Shown here piece by piece: positions 56,063-64,000 of a stretch of 64,000 nucleotides of DNA. Location of the stretch: assembly GCA_030549175.1 (NCBI GenBank), contig JAUKUA010000003.1:3906001-3970000 (forward strand), given 5' to 3'. Position 1 is the first letter of the stretch; each line of letters starts with the position of its first letter. A program made the translations under genes and the position numbers. The notes under the pieces are model-generated. The model was given only the letters and a program-made list of their open reading frames with translations. It did no database searches and was not told the DNA's origin. This DNA comes from Lasiosphaeris hirsuta (lineage: Eukaryota > Ascomycota > Sordariomycetes > Sordariales > Lasiosphaeriaceae).

Positions 56063-56770
56063 ATGTCCCTCCGCCGTCTCTTCTCACGACCACAAAGCCT
56101 CCATCAAGGGCCTCAGCTGGCCCCCCGGTCACGCCGGCAATTGGTACCCAAGTGTCACATTGTGTCCAGGCTACAGTGCCAAACGCGCAACAATAGCACC
56201 AGGCCCAGCACCTCGCCCACTTCCAACGGGGGAAGCAGCAACCCGAACTCCCCCAATGGCGCGAAGAACCCAACAACACGCGCCCAGCGCATTATCTCTC
56301 GTCTTCCTTCCTCTCTTCGGAAGTATACAGACCGGCTCCGTGATGCACCGCTCTCCCACGTGGTCGCATTCCTGATCCTGCATGAAGTGACGGCGGTCGT
56401 GCCCTTATTTGGACTATTTGGCGTCTTCCACTACACAAACCTGTTACCGATATCGTACATGATGGAACACTATGGGAGCTATGTCCATGAGGGAGTCGGG
56501 CGGTTTGAGCGTTACTTCAGGAAGAAGGGCTGGATTGAGGCGGACGAAGAGCGTGAAGTTTCAGCTGACAACAGCGAAGCCCAAAGAGATAATGTTCTCC
56601 AGCTCTGGGAGAGCTCCGACGCCAGTTACAAGATTGTGGTCGAGGTCGCTCTGGCATATGCCGTGACAAAGGCCTTGTTGCCGCTTCGCATAGTCGCAAG
56701 CGTTTGGGCTACTCCCTGGTTTGCCCGAGTGCTGGGCGGCCTGCGCCGATTCACTCGGCATAAGCAATAG
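56063..56770 (+). CDS. DUF1279/FAM210-family mitochondrial protein
   Basis: Single exon, 235 aa. The N-terminus (MSLRRLFSRPQSLHQGPQLA, then more Arg/Ser) is a mitochondrial presequence. A Ser/Asn/Pro linker follows to about 75. The DUF1279 domain covers about 95-230: HVVAFLILHEVTAVVPLFGL, then FHYTNLLP, and a second hydrophobic segment near YKIVVEVALAYAVTKALLPLRIVASVWATPWFARV (given in pieces of one helix-turn-helix region). Human FAM210A/B are the animal relatives, inner-membrane proteins tied to mitochondrial translation and energy metabolism; the fungal role is not settled. An Asp/Glu-rich loop of about 45 residues separates the two hydrophobic parts. Confidence 0.9.
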   Translation: MSLRRLFSRPQSLHQGPQLAPRSRRQLVPKCHIVSRLQCQTRNNSTRPSTSPTSNGGSSNPNSPNGAKNPTTRAQRIISRLPSSLRKYTDRLRDAPLSHVVAFLILHEVTAVVPLFGLFGVFHYTNLLPISYMMEHYGSYVHEGVGRFERYFRKKGWIEADEEREVSADNSEAQRDNVLQLWESSDASYKIVVEVALAYAVTKALLPLRIVASVWATPWFARVLGGLRRFTRHKQ

Positions 56771-56982
56771 AGCGCCAGATTACAAGCCGTTCGTGTTGCG
56801 AAAATCAGTTACCAGAAGGGACAGCAAGGCATTGCATTTGAGGCTCTTTGTTATATTACGTACTTCTACAACAAGAGTCCTGGAAGATGGGCTAAAAATA
56901 ATCTTCATCAGAGCCCCCCCCCCCCCCCCCCTTCAACCACCTTTTTCTTCTTCCCTAAACACAAACTTCCGCGCCCCTTTAT
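56771..56982. other. Convergent 3' region with a C18 tract
   Basis: 212 bp between the stop codons of the FAM210-like (+) and G1 peptidase (-) genes, with C18 at 56914-56931. Confidence 0.7.
56914..56931 (-). repeat. Homopolymer C tract (18 C)
   Basis: An uninterrupted run of 18 C between two convergent stop codons. It would lie in the 3' UTR of one or both transcripts. Confidence 0.9.
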
Positions 56983-57858
56983 TCAAGCACCGCCAAGCAC
57001 CCTCTTGACTTGCAACCCTCCCGTGCTTGCCGCCGTCTTGGTCAACAAGCCACCCTGCGCCGCCAGGTTGATCTCGACAAGCTTCGCGCCCGTCGCATCT
57101 CCCGTCTTGCCAGACTTGGTCTTGACCGCCAGCTCCGTAAACGTAACATCCGTAAAGTTGGCCAGCGCCACCGGAACTCTCGGCTGCTCATCGAGCCAGT
57201 ACGCCTCGACGATCCACGACGCCTCGCTCTTACACAGCGAAGCCCCCAGGTTATCCCCTACGCCATAGGTCGGCGGGGCCGACTCACGAGGCGTAGAACC
57301 CGAGGCAACCTTGGCGTCGGGCCCGAAGTTCTCGATCAGGATCGTCGGGTTCCCCGTCTCGGCCGCCGTCGCGGTGATACGCACCAGGTCACCGCCTGTA
57401 ACGCCAAACCCGGCGTACCCGAACGCCGTGTTCTCGGCGGGCGTGCCGAACTGGTACCATGCGAAAGGCGCCATGACGGTGCCGCCGATGCCATCCCAGA
57501 AGACATCGATGCCGGCGCGGAGGGTCGATGTGGTGTTGGCGCACGCCGAGGCCGACGCCTCGCCGGCGAGGCCACCGAGGCTGACGTAGATGGATACGGC
57601 GAACGTGGTCCGGTCCGCGCTGGCGCTCGTCGGCCCCGCGGTCGGGGCGAAGGGGTCCGGCACCCGGAAGGTGCCCGTGATGCTGGTAATGTCGTCGGAC
57701 ACGGTCGAGTAGACAGCGCCGGCTTGGATTGACTCGGCCGCTCTCCGCTGGCGCTGTTGGCCGCCCGTCTGGCCGCGGTGGCGGAGGGATTCCGGGGATG
57801 CGGACACCGGCACGGCAGTGAGCGCGCCGGCGAGGGCCGTGATTATGGCCGTCTTCAT
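56983..57858 (-). CDS. Secreted peptidase G1 (eqolisin, glutamic peptidase) family protein, catalytic Gln replaced
   Basis: Single exon, 291 aa from ATG 57858. The signal peptide is MKTAIITALAGALTAVPVSA; a basic RQRR near 36-39 could be a propeptide cleavage site. The fold signatures of G1 peptidases follow: SITGTFRVPDP, then the segment STLRAGIDVFWDG and APFAWYQFGTP, GDLVRITATA, and SLCKSEASWIVEAYW. In active eqolisins the catalytic pair is a Gln in an L-Q-x-G-x-D context and a Glu in W/F-I-V-E. Here the Glu is present (E218), but the Gln position holds Arg (R114). By the family mechanism this should impair or abolish activity. It may be a pseudo-enzyme or use another residue. It runs convergent to the FAM210-like gene. 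Confidence 0.88.
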   Translation of the reverse strand: MKTAIITALAGALTAVPVSASPESLRHRGQTGGQQRQRRAAESIQAGAVYSTVSDDITSITGTFRVPDPFAPTAGPTSASADRTTFAVSIYVSLGGLAGEASASACANTTSTLRAGIDVFWDGIGGTVMAPFAWYQFGTPAENTAFGYAGFGVTGGDLVRITATAAETGNPTILIENFGPDAKVASGSTPRESAPPTYGVGDNLGASLCKSEASWIVEAYWLDEQPRVPVALANFTDVTFTELAVKTKSGKTGDATGAKLVEINLAAQGGLLTKTAASTGGLQVKRVLGGA

Positions 57859-58774
57859 GGTGGCGGCGGAGGGCGGCGAGGTTGCGACCGCGGCAATCAA
57901 ATTTCAGCGTCCTTGAGGAGAATCAAGGGGGCTTCTGCCAGAGTGGGTAGACGGACAGCCAAACACTCGACACTTCACACGATAGGCAGCTCACGAGAGG
58001 TTCTATGGCATCAAAAAGACCAAGGACAGCAACAGCTTTTTAAGCCTCAGGTGGGGAAGAATTAATGCCTCTTTCGCGGGTCCAATGGGTAATAGCAGGT
58101 TAAGCAGCAGCATCAACCGCCTCGGCACCTTGATTATATTGCGAGCCTCGAGATTATGGAATGTTCTTGCCGCGGCCACATAGCACGTGTTGCACAAAGC
58201 ACTCTCTCGACTGTTTCTGGGAACCTACCTGCTAGTGTCACGAAGCTGCCGTGCGTGCCACCAGCTCCCACTATTGCAAAGTAGATTTCCGCCCGTTGGT
58301 GAGGGGTCCTGGCTCTCGCCAATTCTCAGGACATGAAAGTTGGGGGTGAGCAGAGCTATTGCCGCAGCGGGATATGTGCAGCAGATGGGATCGACGCATC
58401 TGGGCCCGGTCATTATTTTCCTCAGAGACGGGCTCCTGGGTTCCCAGAATTTGCACCGAAGAGTCTAGACCAAGAAACCCAAGGGCCGTCGAGTTTAACC
58501 AATAGAACGTCCAAGGCGGCTAAAAGACAAATAGTCGCCAATGGCCATATATCCCCGGAGGACTTCAACGTATATTACCGGCCTACCTTTATGCAAAAGG
58601 ATGCTCGCTGCTTACGCTTGGGGACAGTGGCGTGTGCTGCTGCTTGGCTTCATCGGCCATGTAACCAGACTTGATTGAAGACGATGCTCGTTTCCTCTCC
58701 GCGCGTCTTGCCGCTTTGTATCTTGCGTGTAATACAACTTCATATTTCAACAATCAGGTATCCAACTGCTCCTT
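57859..58774. other. Intergenic region between two minus-strand genes
   Basis: G1 peptidase promoter side and the 3' UTR of the glucosidase II gene. No gene supported. Confidence 0.6.
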
Positions 58775-61700
58775 TTAAGCGAGAACGACGTTCCAATCCG
58801 CACCGATTCTCGCGCCAACCTTCTTGATAACTGCGAATGCAGCGCGGCCGTTGGCGGCCGGGCTGTATTCAAGGCTAGCCGACCAGGACCGCCCGTCTGA
58901 CTCCACCGCCACCTCCTTCTTGTTTACCCATGAGCCTGGCGCACCGACCACAACAATCTTGTCGACGAAAACGCTCTGCATCTTTTTCATCCACTCGCCC
59001 TGCTGAATGCTCTTGACACCGCGCCCCTCGGAATCTGTCGACGAAATTTTCTGGGCCCCATCAAGGATAAACTTTCGGTGGATATATTGGCCCTTCTCAA
59101 AGTCGTACGACTCTCCATCATCCACGTAGAGGTCACCCTCAGCAGACTTTCCGTCGCGGCCGATAGTCACAACGAGTGTGTAGTCATCCCACCTCATCAG
59201 AGCGCTGGACCGACGAGGACGATCGCGGCGCGCAAAGATACGGCCGCCTTGCATGAGAAGAGGGATCTTGTGGAGAGGGGAATCCAGGGTCACCTTTTTG
59301 CCCTTCGTGGTCGGAATGATGTCGTAAGTAAAGTAATCATAGTACACCTCATCATCTGGAATCCAGATGTCGATGGAATCCCTGTTTTGGTCCGTAACGG
59401 GCTTGACAAGCAGCCCCGTGTTTCCAACGAAGAATTGGTCATCAATGGTAAGGCCGGATTCTTCGCTCGGGTGAGTGTAAAACATGGGCTTCACAATCGG
59501 GGTGCCATCCACATACGCCTGATGGAACGCGGTGTACCACGAGGGCAGCAGGCTGTAGCGGAGACGGAGGGCAGCCGCGATTATCGATGTGTACGGCTCA
59601 CCAGCCAGATATGGTTCGCGACGCCGAGCATCAATATGAGCATGGCCTCGGAAGAATGGGTAGAAGGCACCTGCTTGATACCAACGAGTTTGTAGGTCTT
59701 TCTCCGGGTTCCCAAAGAAGCCGCCAACATCAGCACCCGAGAAAGGGAACCCCGAAATACCCTGGCTAAGAACCATGGGAATGGAGGCTTGAAGGTGGTC
59801 CCACGCAGCCTGGTTGTCACCAGTCCACATCGCACCCACCCGCTGAGAGCCGGAGAAGAAAGACCGGGTGAGCACAAACGGACGCTGGAGCTCACCAGGC
59901 TTGCGGGACTTGACAGCATGATGAGTAGCATTGTGGAAAGTCATGCCATTCAGGTTGTGCACGTCGCGATGCTCCCAGTTGCCATAGTGAAGGTTGTCTT
60001 TGGGCATGGTTGTCTCGGGGCCGTTGAAGACAGACGGTTCGTTCATGTCGTTCCAAATCCATGTGTTCGTCAGCGTGCCCTTGAACGCGTCGTACTTGAA
60101 GAGAGACGCCCACCACTCCCGAGCGGCAGGGCTGAAAGCGTCGATCCAGTTCGACGATCCGGGCCAGCACCAGCCATCAAAGGTATTTCCTTCCTTATTC
60201 TTCACAGCAAATCCCTTCTCCTTGAGCTCCTTGGAAACCTGCCAGTTATCGACGTTCTTGATGTGGGGGTCGATAATGGTGACCAGCTTACGACCATGGA
60301 GATCTAGCTGTTTACCCATACCAATGGGGTCCGGGAAACTGTGAGCATCCCAGGTGAAATACTTCTTCTCCTCAGTATACTCAATGTCCAGCCAAATTAC
60401 ATCATATGGCATCTTGAACTTGTCCATCTTACGATCGACATCCTTCACATCTTCGTCGGAAACGTAATTCCAGCGGCACTGATGGTACCCAATGGCGAAC
60501 TCCTGGGGCATTGCCGTTGTACCGGTGAGCTCACCGTACTTCCTGGTGAGATCTTGTGGGGTTGGCCCAAGGAAAACAAAGACGTCCAAAAGACCGCTCT
60601 CGGAAATCCAGTGGGTTTGGGTGCTTTTTTTGGCGCCGATTCCAAGTGAAAGAGGATTCTTCGAGTCCTTGTGAGTGGTTATGTCAATCCACGTCTCTGC
60701 GGCGTTGAGCCAGAATACACCGACACTAGAGTCCTTGCGGTGTGCCTGCATGAATGGAATGGCGCCATAGAGGGTCATGGGGCTGTCGAGGATGTACTCG
60801 AAAACGTCCGCATTGTACAGCCTGTAGGGCTCCTCGTAGTTGCCCTCGCCACCACGAGTGTTCTTGAGGGCGAGAGGGCCTGCATGAGATGGGATGCCGT
60901 AAACGTGTTCATAGCCCACGAATGAGATATCAAGTCCGAGTGACTCAGGGCCGCGGGGCTTCGTGTCGGTGTTACCACCAAAGGACTCGTCCCACCAGGT
61001 GCTTTCATCTTCACCCTTAGGCTCCTCCTTCTTTTCCTCCTCTTTCTTTTCTTCCACAGTTTCCTCGCCTTCCTTCTTCTCGGGCTCTGCCGGCTTCTCG
61101 ATCTTTGGCCTCCAGTGCTCCACATTCAACAGTCCTCGGTCGTTGAATTTGATCTGGCTGCTCCCATCCCGCTTGAAGTCGACGCCGAATGGGGAGAAGT
61201 TGATGACGGCCTCGAATTTGGAGGAAGGGCCATATTTAACCGTGATTTGTGATTTGTCCTCGTAAGCGACCTTGGCCTCCTTATCGAGAGCCAGTCCATC
61301 GACAATGACCCATTGCTCGGCCTCGTTGTAGCGCTCCTTCCTCGCCTTGCTGTCATGCCGAAGCTCGATCTCGCCCTTTTGCCTCTTCTCTTCGTCGACG
61401 GTGACTCGGGCAGTGCCGGACTCGAGGAATGAGACCGTGATGGGTAGTCGAATAGTGTTGCCATCGTCATCGATGGTCTTCAAAATGCTGGCCTGAAACT
61501 GGCCATCCTTAAAGGAGCCGGACTCGGGGAGGATGTTGTATGGCGATTTCCATGCGCTGGATCCGATGGCGTGGTCTGCGAATGCCCGGTTGCGCTTGCA
61601 GAACCCCGACTGTTGGCATTTCTTGAAATCATGTTCCTTCACCGAGACTTGGCCTTGTTAGCCCAATCTGAAGGTTGAGGATGCAATTGGATTGAATTGC

Positions 61701-61797
61701 GTCACTACATACCTGCCGGTGTGAACAGTGTACAGAGAATAGTCGCAAGACAAATGTAAGCTGTCCATTTTCCGGACAGCGGGCTCGCGACCAACAT
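58775..61797 (-). CDS. ROT2: Glucosidase II alpha subunit (GH31), ER N-glycan trimming
   Basis: It removes the two inner glucoses from N-glycans in the ER lumen, controlling the calnexin cycle. The large exon is 61647-58775. A short first exon, 61797-61713, encodes MLVASPLSGKWTAYICLATI plus LCTLFTPA, a good signal peptide, and joins in frame just before VKEHDFKKC, the mature N-terminus of the family. Two acceptors 6 nt apart fit (61653 and 61647); the second is better placed after CTAAC. Length is 985 aa. Catalytic motifs: WLDIEYTEEKKYFTWD, WNDMNEPSVFNGPE with nucleophile D562, and WTGDNQAAWDHL with acid/base D639. The acidic Glu/Lys linker near 190-225 (KKEGEETVEEKKEEEKKEE) is usual in fungal enzymes. 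The partner beta subunit with the HDEL signal is not in the window. Confidence 0.95.
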
Positions 61798-62654
61798 CTC
61801 GAACGCCCCTCGCAACACGCGCTGCAGGAATAGGAAGCAGGAGAGCACACAGCAGAAGAAAATGCGACGCCTGGTCTTTCGGTTTGGTCATCAAGAAACC
61901 TCCAGGGCTGCGGAGATATCCTGTCTCGTAATTGTCACCGAGGAATGTCCAGCTGGCAACCCTGGTGTAGGCAATTGATTGCTGGAAGCTGGTCGTAGGG
62001 TCGGCAGTTCAGAGGCAAGCTGTCCCATCCTGCCGTGCCTGTAAGCTTCCGTTTGGCCACATCGCCCTGAGACAGGGGCAGGTTGGCCCTTGCGTCATAT
62101 CCTGGTTGATTGGTGCCCCGTCTATTAATTGACTACGGTAACTGCATAACACCATTCCACGATTATCTAATTGTATAAACTCCTCTTTTATACCAGGGAG
62201 AAAATAAGTTCAACGGCTCCTCGGACAATATAATGTGGCTTTAGGATATCCATGATGTAAAGTAGATAGAGAATACGCCGTTGCGACTATCATGGAGAGT
62301 CAACATTGTGTTGATGTTGATGCCAGACAGTTGAATATTTATGACGATATACATATACTGTTTGGGAACATGGCACGGCCTTATCGCTTGGGGAGTGAAA
62401 TTGCCCTGATGCCAAAACAAAAGGCATTCGCGAGACTTCAGACATTTCACCATGAACATACCGCACCGTACCTCACCTCTCCTATCTTCTAGACGTATGG
62501 ATTGAGAGATTGATACTGCCCTCAGGAGCACGACCAACTTTGTCGCTCGATCATTTTTGGGGAGCCCCCATGCCCGGTGCAAACTAAGTAAGATTGATCT
62601 TGGTGAGATTTTGTCAAGCTCGCCGCTGTTCCAGGCAGAGGGAAAGCTGCAAAC
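61798..62654. promoter_or_regulatory. Shared upstream region of glucosidase II alpha (-) and NDP kinase (+)
   Basis: About 0.86 kb between divergent start codons, with no gene supported. It must hold both promoters. Confidence 0.6.
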
Positions 62655-63814
62655 ATGCCCGATCCAGCTCAGGCGACAACGACGCCGGACAAGCTTGATG
62701 TCGGGAGGGGTCCGCAGAAGCGGCAAAACATCAGCCAACGAGAGTCGAGGGCACGAAAACGAGGAGCCCCACCATTTCTTCTGGCTGCTTGTGGCATTCT
62801 GGCCGCGCTCCTCTTTTTCTACCTCCGCCAGCCCACCTCCTCCCAACACATCAGCTCTCCCGAAAACCCTTTCTTCATCCAAATTCCCAGTCAATTACCA
62901 GCTCCCTCTCAAGACTTTGCCAGAGCAGAAACAACCGCAATCATGTCGACCACCGAGCAGACGTAAGATGACCCCTCCTCGCCATGGTCCTGTCAGATTT
63001 CTGCCCCTCCATTACCCCGCCATTCATCATTTTAGACCCCTCCAAACAGCCACCACCGCCGCGATTATAGCTTCAATAGACTAATTTTTGCACAGCTTCA
63101 TTGCCATTAAGCCCGATGGTGTCCAGGTATGTCTCCTAGTCATATATCTCGCCTGTCTGCATAGCCGTGACTAACTCTTGACAGCGCGGACTTGTCGGCA
63201 CCGTCATCTCCCGCTTCGAGAACCGCGGGTACGAAATTGCATGCGAACAGAAAGAACGGAGGCCATCCAGCTGACATTTTGGTGTAGCTTCAAGCTGGTT
63301 GCCATCAAGCTGGTCACTCCATCCAAGGAGCACCTCGAGAAGCACTGTATGATTCCGCAAAACTTCAAGCCGCTGAACAGTCTTGCTGATCTCCACCGCA
63401 GATGCCGACCTCAGCAGCAAGCCTTTTTTCCCCAAGCTGATTACCTGCAAGTTGACCGCCCATTTCAGCCCAAACTCTCGCTAACCCACATGATAGACAT
63501 GCTTAGCGGCCCTATCGTCGCCACTGTTTGGGAGGGTCTTGATGCCGTCAAGACTGGCCGCTGTAAGCTAGCGTTTACCCCTTGGCCAAATTTTTGGAGA
63601 CTAACATGTTTGTACTCAAGCTATCGTTGGTGCCACCAACCCCCTTGCCTCCACCCCTGGCACCATCCGCGGTGACTATGCCCTCTCTATGGGCCGCAAC
63701 GTCATCCACGGATCCGACAGCGTCGAGAACGCCAAGGCCGAGATCGAGAATTGGTTCACCGCCGAGGAGATCATCAGCTGGAAGAGCCACAGCGAGGACT
63801 GGGTTTACGAGTAA
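62655..63814 (+). CDS. NDK1: Nucleoside diphosphate kinase, with optional N-terminal membrane-anchor extension
   Basis: NDP kinase transfers gamma-phosphate from NTPs to NDPs via a phosphohistidine. Exons: 62655-62962, 63096-63126, 63185-63228, 63288-63346, 63402-63446, 63497-63562 and 63621-63814. From the internal ATG at 62943 the protein is 152 aa, the usual family size, beginning [19 protein letters not shown] and containing [30 protein letters not shown] and the active-site NVIHGSD with His118 in the usual position. From the ATG at 62655 the same frame runs on without a stop and adds 96 residues: a basic RESRARKRG, then a hydrophobic [20 protein letters not shown], then a Ser/Pro linker, as in a signal anchor. 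Which start is used cannot be told here. The fifth intron starts GC instead of GT. Confidence 0.93.
63447..63496 (+). other. GC-AG intron in NDK1
   Basis: The donor is GCAAGT; the branch point GCTAAC lies just before the acceptor GATAG. Only this splice restores [18 protein letters not shown]. All other introns I placed begin with GT. Confidence 0.85.
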
Positions 63815-64000
63815 ATTTTCCCTGCTCTGTAATCCTGCCGAGGGTCTTGCGTAGACATACCAGCCTCTTGCGTTGGGTTATGACTACATGGATCGTCGGG
63901 TGTCCCGATTGGCATCGCAATAAACATACCGTGAACAACCAAATATCACCGACTGTATGCCCGTGATGGCTTAATCCCGACAACCAGAAAACTCTACGAA
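63815..64000. other. NDK1 3' flank to window end
   Basis: Likely 3' UTR; nothing else seen. Confidence 0.6.

Noticed and set aside
57010..57732. 240-codon ORF antisense to the G1 peptidase gene
   Set aside because: A shadow of the GC-rich third positions of the real gene; Arg-rich and without motifs.
61658..61891. Alternative start of glucosidase II at 61891 (MTKPKDQASHFLLL)
   Set aside because: It has a hydrophobic stretch, but its frame does not join the family N-terminus without an unlikely splice; the frame from 61797 does, with a better signal peptide.
24281..63814. Secondary-metabolite or defence gene cluster
   Set aside because: No core synthase, transporter, P450 or NLR-like gene; the genes are mostly housekeeping.
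1..64000. CRISPR array, dispersed 5S rRNA or prokaryotic operon features
   Set aside because: No regularly spaced repeats and no 5S core seen; introns and gene content are eukaryotic.

Overview
The window looks like nuclear DNA of a filamentous ascomycete, most likely a Sordariomycete (class is inference). Genes carry short introns (about 50-160 nt, one of 522 nt) with GTRNGT donors and CTAAC/CTGAC-type branch points. Coding is about half of the sequence after 20 kb. The proteins are of fungal type: NOP1, HRD1, PSD1, DUF6590, a G1 glutamic peptidase, a DUF1279/FAM210 protein and an NME-type NDP kinase. I support 15 protein-coding genes, 11 on + and 4 on -. I found no rRNA, tRNA, CRISPR array or intact mobile element.

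Layout. 1-1473: 3' part of fibrillarin NOP1 (its start lies outside the window). 1474-20550: a 19-kb stretch with no gene I can support, rich in homopolymer tracts, short tandem repeats and palindromes; it ends in the promoter and long leader of a C2H2 zinc-finger regulator (20551-22953). 24281-25282: a Rossmann methyltransferase (EFM7/NNT1-like). 26516-29322: ERAD ubiquitin ligase HRD1. 30355-31578 and 34330-36429: two orphan genes, one predicted disordered, one coiled-coil. 38386-40669: a seven-exon DUF6590 protein. 44387-46234: a stand-alone FAD/NADPH reductase module without an FMN domain. 48337-49206: a nitroreductase with a mitochondrial presequence. 49607-51307 (-): mitochondrial phosphatidylserine decarboxylase PSD1. 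52316-54714: a HERP/Usa1-like ubiquitin-domain membrane protein. 56063-56770: a DUF1279/FAM210 mitochondrial protein. 56983-57858 (-): a glutamic-peptidase-family secreted protein. 58775-61797 (-): glucosidase II alpha. 62655-63814: NDP kinase with a possible membrane-anchor extension.

Functional links. HRD1, the HERP/Usa1-like protein and glucosidase II alpha all belong to ER protein quality control, and lie within 36 kb. PSD1, FAM210 and the nitroreductase are predicted mitochondrial. These may be chance neighbours; nothing suggests a biosynthetic or defence cluster.

I did not find a clearly new multi-gene system. The best leads are the NDP kinase with an in-frame signal-anchor extension; the glutamic peptidase with Arg at the catalytic Gln position; the orphan reductase module with a CC-GGG-CC motif; the regulator with a stop-free 522-nt intron and a 19-kb gene-free upstream region; and a perfect 14-bp hairpin inside the DUF6590 coding sequence. 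Splice sites were placed by eye and by reading frame, without transcript data.
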